A stretch of 64,000 nucleotides of DNA from NCBI RefSeq assembly GCF_004362895.1, contig NZ_SNXI01000001.1, forward strand, positions 310,001-374,000, written 5' to 3'. The translations under genes and the position numbers were made by a program. Position 1 is the stretch's first letter. The number at the start of each line of letters is the position of its first letter. Positions 56,603 through 64,000 of the stretch are shown here, piece by piece. The DNA is from Idiomarina aquatica. Its GTDB lineage: Bacteria; Pseudomonadota; Gammaproteobacteria; Enterobacterales; Alteromonadaceae. The notes under the pieces are model-generated. The model was not told the DNA's origin. It saw only the letters and a list, made by a program, of their open reading frames with translations, and searched no databases.

Positions 56603-57881
56603 CTTCGTACTCGTTATTGATCGCTAAACTGGGGTCAATACGATTAACCACGTCGATGGCACTGCGAACACCATCCTCGTGAAAACCGTTATACCAGTAC
56701 GCACCACAATAATGCGTATGTCTTTGACCACAAATCTTATCTCTTTGTTCACGTGCACGTAGCGACGGAATCGAATATTGCGGATGATCGTAACTAAACC
56801 GGCGAATAACCTTTGCCGGATCAATCGCTGCAGTATTATTAAGCGTAACGCACAATGTCTGCTCGGTACGCAAACCCTGCAGAATATTCATGTTGTAAGT
56901 AACTGAACTGGGTTTGCTCGCCGCGTCACCCTCCGTGCGCAGCAAGTAATTCCAACTTGCCCAGGCCAGCCGTTTTTTCGGTAGTAGTCGGGTGTCAGTG
57001 TGCAGCACAACGTCATTGGGCTGATAATCGATAGCGCCGAGTATCTCCTGCTCATCATCACTGGCATCACCCAATAGCCGCAGTGCCTGATCACTGTGCG
57101 CAGCAATCACGACTTCGTCAAAATATTCGCTTTTACCATCACTAAATTTAATCTGCACCTGTTCTTGTTGACGACAGATTTGGCTAATGTCGGTAGAAAG
57201 ATGCACACGTTCGGCATAAGGTTTAGTTAGCGCCGGAATATAAGACTTAGAGCCCCCGTTAATGGTATGCCATTGAGGACGGTCGGCGATATTCAACAAG
57301 CCGTGGTTTTGGAAAAAACGTAAGAAGAAACCTAACGGAAACTGCTCTGCATCCTCGATACTGGACGACCAGATTGCTGAAATCATGGGTAACAAATACA
57401 GACGCGCAACTTCGTCTGACACCTTAAGCTCGCCTAAAAATTCACCCAGTGTTTTCTGATCAACGTCTTCGCCGTTCTCTAACGCGGCTTTAGCGGCATT
57501 ATTAAACTTAACGATACCGCTCAACAATTTGTAAAAGCGCGGCTTCAGCAGATTGCTGCGCTGCGCAAACAAGGTGTTAAGAGTATGGCCGTTGTATTCA
57601 AGACCCGAACGTGGGTCAGTAACACTAAAGCTCATCTCTGTGTCACGCCAGTTAACCTGCAATTCACGCAACAGGCGTTTAAAGCGCGGATAGGTTTTAT
57701 CGTTAAATACGATAAAGCCAGTATCAACGGGCACTGTCTGGTTGCCAACCTTAATATCGACGGTGGCAGTGTGACCGCCGATGTAATCGTTCTTGTCAAA
57801 AACCGTAACGTCGTGCTTTTTACTCAAATAATACGCCGCGGTCAGGCCCGCGATACCACTACCAACAACTGCAATTTTCAT
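56589..57881 (-). CDS. FAD-dependent amine-oxidase-like protein (desaturase candidate)
   Basis: A 430-residue flavin amine oxidase/phytoene-desaturase-fold protein: FAD motif VVGSGIAGLTAAYYLS (residues 5-20), DKNDYIGGHTATVD, DTGFIVFNDKTYPRF and the C-terminal AYWYNGFHEDGVRSAIDVVNRI. Homologues in Rhodobacter sphaeroides belong to the sigma-E/ChrR regulon and have been linked to dehydrogenation of modified fatty acids on the way to furan fatty acids (recalled, not checked). Substrate here is inferred from cfa and DUF1365 being next to it. Confidence 0.88.
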   Translation of the reverse strand: MKIAVVGSGIAGLTAAYYLSKKHDVTVFDKNDYIGGHTATVDIKVGNQTVPVDTGFIVFNDKTYPRFKRLLRELQVNWRDTEMSFSVTDPRSGLEYNGHTLNTLFAQRSNLLKPRFYKLLSGIVKFNNAAKAALENGEDVDQKTLGEFLGELKVSDEVARLYLLPMISAIWSSSIEDAEQFPLGFFLRFFQNHGLLNIADRPQWHTINGGSKSYIPALTKPYAERVHLSTDISQICRQQEQVQIKFSDGKSEYFDEVVIAAHSDQALRLLGDASDDEQEILGAIDYQPNDVVLHTDTRLLPKKRLAWASWNYLLRTEGDAASKPSSVTYNMNILQGLRTEQTLCVTLNNTAAIDPAKVIRRFSYDHPQYSIPSLRAREQRDKICGQRHTHYCGAYWYNGFHEDGVRSAIDVVNRIDPSLAINNEYEDGVE

Positions 57882-57898
57882 TCGCTCAATTTTCCTTG

Positions 57899-58627
57899 CT
57901 AAGAGTTCTTTGCCATACGCCGTGATAAGGCGATTTGCATTCCTTGCGGCAACAACGACATAACCCGTAACATGCCACTAAATAACGCGGGAAAACCAAT
58001 ATCCCGTTTGCCTTTTTCAATACCCTTGCGAATAGCCTTGGAGGCAAATTCGACACTCACCCGCATTGGCATTTCAAAATCATTGGCGTCAGTCATGGGT
58101 GTTTTTACAAAACCCGGCGACACGCCAAGTACGTCAATGCCATAGGCTTCTTTTAAATCGACTTCTAAGGTGCGGGTAATATATTGAATAGCGGCTTTCG
58201 AACCACCATATGCCTGTGCTTTGGTAAACGGCAATAGCCGTGCCAGGCTACCGACAATGACCAACTTACTGCCCTCAGGCATGATCGGCAACAATGCTTC
58301 CACAGTATTCATGGTGCCAAACACGTTTACACGAAATACACGCTCAAACATACCTGCATCAAACTGTTTTACGTCAAGGTATTCACACATACCGGCACTC
58401 AAAATGGCTAAGTCGACACGTTCGATATCGGCAAGTGCCTGTTTTGTGTTTTCGATATCAGTAATGTCGAAGCGCAGCGTTTTGATACTATCCCGATCAA
58501 TATCGGCTAACTCATCCAATGCCTCTTGATTGCGTCCACAAGCAATCACCGTATGCCCTTGTTTGGCATAATCTTGCGCCAGTTGGTAACCGATCCCGGA
58601 GGTGGCCCCTGTTATTAATATCTTCAT
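57899..58627 (-). CDS. short-chain dehydrogenase/reductase
   Basis: A 242-residue SDR with TGATSGIG (residues 6-13), AILSAGMCEYLD, the catalytic serine in IVGSLARLLP, the YxxxK pair in AYGGSKAAIQY and VSPGFVKTPMT. The C-terminus is basic and hydrophobic (MSLLPQGMQIALSRRM), suggesting contact with the membrane. Equivalent SDR genes are part of sigma-E/ChrR-linked clusters elsewhere. Substrate unknown. It overlaps the SnoaL-like gene by 4 nt. Confidence 0.9.
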   Translation of the reverse strand: MKILITGATSGIGYQLAQDYAKQGHTVIACGRNQEALDELADIDRDSIKTLRFDITDIENTKQALADIERVDLAILSAGMCEYLDVKQFDAGMFERVFRVNVFGTMNTVEALLPIMPEGSKLVIVGSLARLLPFTKAQAYGGSKAAIQYITRTLEVDLKEAYGIDVLGVSPGFVKTPMTDANDFEMPMRVSVEFASKAIRKGIEKGKRDIGFPALFSGMLRVMSLLPQGMQIALSRRMAKNS

Positions 58628-59061
58628 GAGTCCGCCACTAATCGGTTTTTGATTTTGTCGATCACGTAGCCTACTAAAGGCACGTGTTCATACAACATTG
58701 CCCCTAAGTCGTAATGATCCTGTTGTTCGCGAATTTTTCCGTCCTCAAACGTTAAATATGAGACGCCCGGCAGCACGATCTCCATGCCATTTCCCAGTTT
58801 GGGATGCGCAAAACGCATCTGCCACAGCAAAAAAGCTTTGTCTTCTCCGACACACTCATCGTCAAAGGCAAAATGACAGTATTCCACGTTTTCCATGGTG
58901 TGTTCGAAATACTTTTTGAGATCGTCCAGACCCACCACCTGATGGATGGGATCGGTTAAGCTGGCGTTATCGTGATACATGTCATCCAGCTGGTCCAGAT
59001 TGTCTGTTTTAAACTCGTCATAAAACGACTTCAATTTATCGACTAGTTCTTGGTTATCCAT
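58624..59061 (-). CDS. SnoaL/NTF2-like protein
   Basis: A 145-residue cone-fold protein: LKSFYDEFKTDNLDQLDDMYHDNASLTDPIHQ at the start, AFLLWQMRFAHPKLGNGMEIVLPGVSYLTFEDGKI in the middle, and the REQQDHYDLGAMLYEHVPLVG end shared with proteins beside photolyase and SDR genes. The fold serves as hydroxylase, isomerase or simple ligand-binding module; which applies here cannot be said. Overlaps phrB by 8 nt and the SDR gene by 4 nt. Confidence 0.85.
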   Translation of the reverse strand: MDNQELVDKLKSFYDEFKTDNLDQLDDMYHDNASLTDPIHQVVGLDDLKKYFEHTMENVEYCHFAFDDECVGEDKAFLLWQMRFAHPKLGNGMEIVLPGVSYLTFEDGKIREQQDHYDLGAMLYEHVPLVGYVIDKIKNRLVADS

Positions 59062-60472
59062 TTTTCACCTGCTTAAAAGTTGTTAAAAACCGTTCCCGAG
59101 CAGCACTATGGTCCACGATAGGTGCGGCATAATCCTGTTGATTGCGCTGCTTTAACCAAGAATGCGGCCAATAAATGTGTTTGGTCGGGACATCTTTTAA
59201 CTCGTCTATCCATTTACGGATGTAGCTACCGTCGGGATCAAACTTCTCGCTTTGCCGAATGGGATTAAACACCCGAAAATAAGGCACCGCATCAGTACCT
59301 ACCGATGCACTCCACTGCCAGCCACCGTTATTCGCTGGAAAGCTGCCATCGATCAGGTTTTGCATAAAATACTGTTCGCCTTTGCGCCAATCGATAAGCA
59401 GATCTTTAACCAAAAAGTTTGCCGTAATCATGCGCAATCGATTATGCATCCAGCCGGTCTGATTAAGCTGCCGCATACCCGCGTCGACAATCGGATAACC
59501 CGTACGTCCCTCACACCAGCGTTTAAAATCATCTTCAGCATCACGCCAGGGCACGCCCTGGGTTTGCTTCTGATAATTTTCTCCACGGCTCAGGCGCGGT
59601 TCAAAAAACATCAGGTGTTGGTAAAATTCGCGCCACGCGAGTTCAGTTAGCCAGGTATCTGCTCCCTTTTCTAAGCCGTGAGGAAAAGACGGCGAAAGCG
59701 ACTGTAGATTGCGTGCCAGCGTTTTAGGCGAAACCACGCCAAGCTCAAGGTAAGCCGACAGTTTTGACGTGCCCTCGATTGCGGGTTTGTCACGTTGCTC
59801 GTGGTAGTCAGCGAGGCTATGACCGACAAACTGACCAAACTTACTCAGCACGCTCTGCTCGCCCACCGGCCAATCGCTACTGGTGTCGGTGCAAGGTGCA
59901 GGACAGTCCGGGATTTGTGGCGTATCGCTAACCGTTGTTTGCTTTGCTGTTGGTTGAGTCAGTTGCCAATCGGTATGCTCTGCTAATACCTTGCGCCAGG
60001 CTTTATTAAACGGCGTAAACACTTTGTAGTAATCGCCCTGCTGGGTTTTCACCTGACCCGGCGGAACCAATAATAATCCGTGCTTTATTATTGTCGTGAC
60101 ATTGTGATGTTTTAAAGCAACTTCAACAGCCTTATCACGACGCGCCTCATGGACCGGGTATTCGGCGTTAAAATAGACTTCGTTAACTCCATTTTCAGCG
60201 CAGAAATCAGAAATAATAGAGCCTGATTGAGAAAATGTATCATGACACTTAACTTTTAGTAATACCCCGCTTGCCGCTAAATCTTGCTGTAATTGCTGCA
60301 GGTGACGCCATAGCAAATCGGTTTTCCGGGGTGACCAAAAATGCGTATCGACAAAGGTTGTTTTGGGGAATAGATATAGTGCGTAAACTTTGTCGTGCTC
60401 CGCACAGGCTTGCGCTAACGCCGGATTATCCTGAATTCGCAAGTCATTACGAAACCATACCAATGCTGCCAT
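59054..60472 (-). CDS. phrB: deoxyribodipyrimidine photolyase (class I CPD)
   Basis: Light-driven repair of cyclobutane pyrimidine dimers, with FAD and an antenna chromophore. The 472-residue protein has the N-terminal antenna domain (ALVWFRNDLRIQDNPALA), and a FAD-binding C-terminal domain with TWLTELAWREFYQHLM, GRTGYPIVDAGMRQL, TGWMHNRLRMITANFL and WQWSASVGTDAVPYFR. The tryptophans of the electron-transfer chain appear to be present. Its stop overlaps the SnoaL-like gene, so repair and lipid genes share one transcript. Confidence 0.95.
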   Translation of the reverse strand: MAALVWFRNDLRIQDNPALAQACAEHDKVYALYLFPKTTFVDTHFWSPRKTDLLWRHLQQLQQDLAASGVLLKVKCHDTFSQSGSIISDFCAENGVNEVYFNAEYPVHEARRDKAVEVALKHHNVTTIIKHGLLLVPPGQVKTQQGDYYKVFTPFNKAWRKVLAEHTDWQLTQPTAKQTTVSDTPQIPDCPAPCTDTSSDWPVGEQSVLSKFGQFVGHSLADYHEQRDKPAIEGTSKLSAYLELGVVSPKTLARNLQSLSPSFPHGLEKGADTWLTELAWREFYQHLMFFEPRLSRGENYQKQTQGVPWRDAEDDFKRWCEGRTGYPIVDAGMRQLNQTGWMHNRLRMITANFLVKDLLIDWRKGEQYFMQNLIDGSFPANNGGWQWSASVGTDAVPYFRVFNPIRQSEKFDPDGSYIRKWIDELKDVPTKHIYWPHSWLKQRNQQDYAAPIVDHSAARERFLTTFKQVKNG

Positions 60473-60482
60473 AATGACTCCT

Positions 60483-61427
60483 TTACAGTCCGTAACGTAG
60501 CTTTAAATCTTCAGGGTATGGCTGGATATACCACTGCTGGGCTAGATAGTCGTTGGGAAACTCGCGCAAATAATGGCGGATTAACGTCAGCGGCGCCATA
60601 ATCGGCAAGATGCCATCGTGATACTGCAATATCATCTCTGACAATTCCTGTTTTTGTTGTGCGCTAAGCTGGCCTTTAAAATAGCCCTGAATATGCTGCA
60701 ACGTATTAGTATGGTTGCGCTTAGAAGCAGGCTCCGACAGTGCCTGCATTACGTCAATAATGTACTGTTGAGCGAAGGCTTCGTCTATTTTTTCAGCCTC
60801 ACCCAAACGTTTACCAAGCTCGCGATAAGCCGGCTGATCATGCGCTAAAAGCAGCAGCTTACAGCGGGTATGAAAATCCAGTAGTGCTTTTTTGGTTATC
60901 GGCTTTGGCAACGCTTGCCAATGACCATAAACCCAAACGCGCAGGATAAAGTTTTCACGCAAGTGCGGGTCGTTTAGCCGGCCGTCTTCTTCCAGCGGCA
61001 ATGCCGGATTAAGCTCGCGCAAACGCGCAGCAAAAATACCCATCGCCTCTTTTTGGGCATGTCCTGTATCCGGGTCATAGAGTTTTACCCGCTCCATGCC
61101 GCAACTCGGTGACTTTGCGCACAATACGTAACCGCTCAACTGTTGTGCTTTGAGTTGAATTTTATCCGCAAAATCGCTTAACTTCTGGGTAACGTTGGCA
61201 CCCGTTTTCGGAATTACCGCATGGACGTCGTTATCGTGCTTTTCCAGACGGATGGTTGGCCGTGGAATCGGTAAGCCGATCCCAACTTCAGGGCAAAAAC
61301 GTACAAACTCGACATGACGCGACAATTCGTCATCGCAAAAGGCCGAACGTTTATGGCCGCCATCAAAACGCACTTCATCGCCTAATAAACAGGCGCTAAT
61401 ACCCACGGTTAATTTTTTTGTATTCAT
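60483..61427 (-). CDS. DUF523-DUF1722 fusion protein (YbgA type)
   Basis: A 314-residue two-domain protein. The N-terminal DUF523 part (to about residue 160) has cysteines in ISACLLGDEVRFDGGHK, RFCPEVGIGLPIPRP and CAKSPSCGMERV; in the thiouracil desulfurase TudS such cysteines hold an Fe-S cluster. The C-terminal DUF1722 part ends in YHDGILPIMAPLTLIRHYL and is related to E. coli YbgA, encoded next to phrB. It lies 10 nt before phrB and is therefore probably the first gene of the operon. Confidence 0.9.
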   Translation of the reverse strand: MNTKKLTVGISACLLGDEVRFDGGHKRSAFCDDELSRHVEFVRFCPEVGIGLPIPRPTIRLEKHDNDVHAVIPKTGANVTQKLSDFADKIQLKAQQLSGYVLCAKSPSCGMERVKLYDPDTGHAQKEAMGIFAARLRELNPALPLEEDGRLNDPHLRENFILRVWVYGHWQALPKPITKKALLDFHTRCKLLLLAHDQPAYRELGKRLGEAEKIDEAFAQQYIIDVMQALSEPASKRNHTNTLQHIQGYFKGQLSAQQKQELSEMILQYHDGILPIMAPLTLIRHYLREFPNDYLAQQWYIQPYPEDLKLRYGL

Positions 61428-61581
61428 CAGTTACGTCCAGTATTTACTGCTCCAATAAACCTGTCCTTTATAACGTATTACAGTGAAGAAAAGTTTGCCG
61501 ATTAACAAATTATTCAGATCCAACTAATTGTGCATTGCGTAACACTTTACAACTCAATCAAAACAATGGCAGTTAGGTAAT

Positions 61582-62160
61582 ATGACGCAGTACGAAGAAC
61601 TACCGCTATTTCCTTTGACAGCTCATGTGCTGCCGGAAGGTCGTTTACGCTTGCGCATTTTCGAGCCACGTTATACCCGTCTGGTGAAACGCTGTATGTC
61701 GGAGCAATCCGACTTCGTCATTTGTATGTTTGACCCAAACCAAAGTAAAGAAACGGAAAATTACATTTTGCCGTTCGGGACGGCTGTCCAAATCATTGAT
61801 TTTGAAATGCTGGACGATGGCTTTCTGGGCATAACCGTTGAAGGTAAAGACCGAGTTCATATACACGACCACCACGTCGAAAGTGATGGTTTAAACCTGG
61901 GTCACGTTGAGCGCCTGCCTGCCTGGCCAAATAAAGCGCTTTCTTCAGACAAAATTGTTCTAAAAGAGCGGCTGGAAGAGATCTTTCAGGTCTATCCGGA
62001 ACTGGCTAACCTATATCAGGACGAACGTTTTGACGAGCTTAGTTGGCTTTGCCAACGCTGGCTTGAGATATTGCCGCTGGATGTACACGCCAAGCAACAA
62101 CTTATAAAGGCAGATAATCCTCTTGAGGTTTCTGAATATCTGCTACAATTAGTCTCGTAG
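61582..62160 (+). CDS. LON substrate-binding-domain protein
   Basis: A 192-residue stand-alone Lon N-terminal domain, without ATPase or protease. Family text: LPLFPLTAHVLPEGRLRLRIFEPRY, MFDPNQSKETENY, GTAVQIIDFEMLDDGFLGITVEG, and the C-terminal helical SWLCQRWLEILPLD. Such proteins may deliver substrates to Lon or to a ubiquitin-like system, but the function is not established. It diverges from the photolyase operon and is read toward rpoE, 89 nt away. Confidence 0.9.
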   Translation: MTQYEELPLFPLTAHVLPEGRLRLRIFEPRYTRLVKRCMSEQSDFVICMFDPNQSKETENYILPFGTAVQIIDFEMLDDGFLGITVEGKDRVHIHDHHVESDGLNLGHVERLPAWPNKALSSDKIVLKERLEEIFQVYPELANLYQDERFDELSWLCQRWLEILPLDVHAKQQLIKADNPLEVSEYLLQLVS

Positions 62161-62182
62161 TTACCATTTTTTCTGACGTTGG

Positions 62183-62210
62183 TGATCCAGTGACTACAGG
62201 ATTACGTTCA
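62183..62210 (+). promoter_or_regulatory. candidate ECF (RpoE/ChrR-type) promoter before rpoE
   Basis: TGATCC (62183-62188) is identical to the -35 element of sigma-E (ECF11) promoters of the ChrR type. Sixteen bases later comes CGTTCA (62205-62210); the expected -10 has CGTA. It lies about 40 nt upstream of the rpoE start, consistent with autoregulation. One base of the -10 core differs. Confidence 0.5.
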
Positions 62211-62249
62211 TACTAAGACAACACGCAACAAAAATATGCAGGTCTAATT

Positions 62250-62870
62250 ATGCAAGTGACGTCAGAGAGAACTTCGCAACGGGGCGTTATGAATACAACC
62301 CAACAAGACACTGCCGAGAAGGCAGCTGAGCTTCTTGCTAAAGTAGCAGAGACTCGTAGCAGAGCTGCATTTAGTGAGTTGTTTAGCCATTTTGCTCCCA
62401 AGCTGCAGGCCTATGGCACACGTCAGTTTGGCAACGAGCAAACCGCGATGGATTTGGTACAAGAAACGATGACTAATGTCTGGCACAAAGCACATTTGTT
62501 TAAACCAGACCGTGGTTCTCCGTCCACTTGGATATTCACGATCGCGCGCAACATTCGTTTCGATTTGTTACGTAAGAATAAAAAGCGCAAGGACGATATC
62601 AGTGCCGACGAACTTTGGCCTATCCTTGCTGAACAGAATGATAATTTAGATGACGGTTATGCCTTAGATAACGATGTACTAATGCAAGAAATCGCTCATT
62701 ATTACGCTCAATTACCTGACCCACAACGGGTGGTGGTTGAAAAAATTTACATCGAAGGCAAGTCACAGCAAGAAGTATCGGATTCGTTAGGCATTCCGTT
62801 AGGTACTGTGAAGTCTCGTACCCGACTGGCATTGAAAAAGTTAAAAGAGCTGATTGTAGAACATGATTAA
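62250..62870 (+). CDS. rpoE: ECF RNA polymerase sigma factor, ChrR-partner type
   Basis: A 206-residue group IV sigma factor: region 2 (LFSHFAPKLQAYGTRQF, then AMDLVQETMTNVWHKA and WIFTIARNIRFDLLRK) and region 4 (LPDPQRVVVEKIYIEGKSQQEVSDSLGIPLGTVKSRTRLAL). It is paired with and overlaps chrR by 8 nt, which identifies it as the ECF11 type that answers singlet oxygen, not the envelope-stress RpoE of E. coli. ATG at 62250 has GCAGG upstream; an internal ATG at 62289 behind GGGG is an alternative. Confidence 0.93.
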   Translation: MQVTSERTSQRGVMNTTQQDTAEKAAELLAKVAETRSRAAFSELFSHFAPKLQAYGTRQFGNEQTAMDLVQETMTNVWHKAHLFKPDRGSPSTWIFTIARNIRFDLLRKNKKRKDDISADELWPILAEQNDNLDDGYALDNDVLMQEIAHYYAQLPDPQRVVVEKIYIEGKSQQEVSDSLGIPLGTVKSRTRLALKKLKELIVEHD

Positions 62871-63558
62871 ATCCCATCCTAGCGAAGCTATCCTGTATCA
62901 GTACGCGTCAGGTGACTTGAGTGCGGCTATGACATTAGTGGTTGGCACCCATGTTGATATGTGCTCGGTTTGTCAGCAAACCGTTTGTGAGATAGAACAC
63001 GACTTGTGCTCTAAGCATCTTGACACTGTTGTGCAGACCTTAAACACACCGAGTCATGGCTATAGTGGCCTGAGCAAAACCGATACCGATAAGATGCTGG
63101 AAAAGATCTTTTCGTCGGAGGCTAAGCCTGCAGTTCAGCCAGACGAGCTAATTTGCCTTGAAGGCCGTCGTTTTGTGTTACCCCGTACGTTGGCACACAA
63201 TCGTGCTCGTATCGGCGACTGGACTAATTTGGTTGGTAAGCTATGGCGTGCGCCCATTGATGTCGGTGACCGTGGCCACACTAACCTTATCTATATGGAG
63301 CCCGGTACACAGGTACCTGAGCATACGCACAAGGGACAGGAAGCAACGCTAGTGGTTGATGGCGTATTTAATGACGAGAAAGACGTTTACTATAACGGCG
63401 ACTTTATCTTGTTAGATGCGGATCGTACTCACACGCCGCAAACATCGGCGCAGGATTGTCTGACATTGGCTACCCTGGATGCCCCACTTTACTTTACGTC
63501 GGGTATCAGTCGTTTGTTGAATCCATTTAGTAGTTTATTCTTTAGGGCGTCGGCGTGA
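62863..63558 (+). CDS. chrR: zinc anti-sigma factor ChrR
   Basis: Cupin-type anti-sigma factor that holds RpoE until singlet oxygen triggers its release. The 231-residue protein has an N-terminal zinc anti-sigma domain with H5, H30, C34 and C37 (HxxxCxxC in THVDMCSVC), and a C-terminal cupin domain with PGTQVPEHTHKGQEATLVVDG whose histidines and glutamate bind a second metal. Both zinc sites seen in the Rhodobacter protein appear intact. Confidence 0.93.
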   Translation: MIKSHPSEAILYQYASGDLSAAMTLVVGTHVDMCSVCQQTVCEIEHDLCSKHLDTVVQTLNTPSHGYSGLSKTDTDKMLEKIFSSEAKPAVQPDELICLEGRRFVLPRTLAHNRARIGDWTNLVGKLWRAPIDVGDRGHTNLIYMEPGTQVPEHTHKGQEATLVVDGVFNDEKDVYYNGDFILLDADRTHTPQTSAQDCLTLATLDAPLYFTSGISRLLNPFSSLFFRASA

Positions 63559-63587
63559 CGACAACACTTTAGAAGACAAAGAAACAA

Positions 63588-63614
63588 AAAACCCGAGGTT
63601 AATCCTCGGGTTTT
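63588..63614. terminator. bidirectional terminator between chrR and ihfA
   Basis: AAAACCCGAGG, loop TTAAT, CCTCGGGTTTT: an 11-bp stem with T-runs on both strands. The ihfA stop codon (63599-63601) lies in the loop. Confidence 0.92.
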
Positions 63615-63895
63615 GCATTTTCTACACGGCTTTTAAATTTTTGGCCGGGTTTAAACGTAACCACCCGCCGCGCCTTAATGGGAATATCTTCCCCCGTTTT
63701 TGGATTGCGGCCGGGTCGTTGACTTTTGGTACGTAACTCGAAGTTGCCAAAACCTGACAACTTAACCTGGTCACCGGCTTCTAAAACAGAACGTATCTCC
63801 TCGAAAAAGTCCTCTACCAGCGTTTTTGCATCCTGCTTATTGATGCCGTGCTTTTCAAAGAGCATTTCCGCCAATTCTGCTTTAGTCAGCGCCAT
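63599..63895 (-). CDS. ihfA: integration host factor subunit alpha
   Basis: Alpha subunit of the DNA-bending IHF heterodimer. The 98-residue protein reads [23 protein letters not shown], then [26 protein letters not shown] (with the intercalating proline) and the C-terminal [15 protein letters not shown]. It begins 3 nt after pheT, the universal gammaproteobacterial order, and has a terminator built over its stop codon. The beta gene is 45 kb away in this window. Confidence 0.98.
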   Translation of the reverse strand: MALTKAELAEMLFEKHGINKQDAKTLVEDFFEEIRSVLEAGDQVKLSGFGNFELRTKSQRPGRNPKTGEDIPIKARRVVTFKPGQKFKSRVENAKPED

Positions 63896-63898
63896 GGT

Positions 63899-64000
63899 TT
63901 AATCCCTCAAGGTTGCATTAAACTCGTCTTTTAGCGTCGTTACAAACTGTTCAATAAGCTCGTTAACTTCGGCCTCTTCCAGCGTCTTATCAGCATCTTG
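63899..64000 (-). CDS. pheT: phenylalanyl-tRNA synthetase beta subunit (C-terminal end only)
   Basis: The last 33 codons and stop of a frame entering from the right edge: KTLEEAEVNELIEQFVTTLK followed by DEFNATLRD. This matches the end of the B8 anticodon-binding-like domain of PheT (E. coli ends in ASLRD). Position directly upstream of ihfA supports the call. Confidence 0.9.
   Translation of the reverse strand, partial: QDADKTLEEAEVNELIEQFVTTLKDEFNATLRD

Noticed and set aside
57585-57902. 105-residue plus-strand frame opposite the amine oxidase gene
   Set aside because: Antisense to the conserved FAD-binding N-terminus; no independent support.

Overview
The window is an almost gap-free stretch of a gammaproteobacterial chromosome. 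Protein similarities I recognise and gene order (gyrA-serC-hisC-aroA-cmk-rpsA-ihfB-lapAB-pyrF, plsX-fabHDG-acpP, nrdAB-yfaE-grxA, rpoE-chrR beside a photolyase operon) point to a marine Alteromonadales-type organism. Idiomarinaceae is my best guess, from overall resemblance only. There are no rRNA or tRNA genes, insertion sequences, prophage genes or CRISPR arrays. The only clearly mobile-type module is a small prlF-yhaV toxin-antitoxin pair.

1-12604, nearly all minus strand: the N-terminal half of prpD, a probable small RNA or attenuator, then one long housekeeping run read right to left: rluC, a HAD phosphatase, maf, yceD, rpmF, plsX, fabH, fabD, fabG, acpP, terminator, pabC, mltG, tmk, holB, a PilZ-like gene and tatD. 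fabF, usually found between acpP and pabC, is not there. 12605-16166: rne on the plus strand behind a 485-nt structured leader, ending at a bidirectional terminator. 16185-27963, minus strand: gyrA, serC, hisC, aroA, cmk, rpsA (with an S1-type autoregulatory leader), ihfB, lapA, lapB, pyrF and comEA. 28133-34047, plus strand: ubiG, a Gph/MupP-like phosphatase, and the aerobic ribonucleotide reductase set nrdA, nrdB, yfaE, grxA with NrdR-like boxes. 34069-43583: hrpA, a periplasmic threonine-type asparaginase, a small hypothetical gene, prlF-yhaV, sbcB (exonuclease I) and a GMC oxidoreductase.

43626-48660 holds an RND/MMPL exporter with a YCF48-type beta-propeller partner, divergent from a DUF1329 protein; this looks like an envelope lipid-export set. 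Unusual triloop micro-hairpin repeats occupy the two convergent gaps that flank it. 48809-52645 carries a beta-hydroxyacid dehydrogenase, a lipid kinase, cmoM, a Nif3-family gene and a histone-H1-like lysine-rich protein.

52675-63558 is the most interesting part. A tight minus-strand operon (DUF523/DUF1722, photolyase, SnoaL-like, SDR, FAD amine oxidase, DUF1365, cyclopropane-fatty-acid-synthase homologue, DUF2878, chalcone-isomerase-like, DUF3833) lies next to rpoE-chrR, the singlet-oxygen-responsive ECF sigma / zinc anti-sigma pair. A perfect TGATCC -35-like hexamer precedes rpoE. Together this reads as a photo-oxidative stress island coupling DNA repair to membrane-lipid modification, with several members of unknown function. 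The window ends with ihfA and the last codons of pheT.
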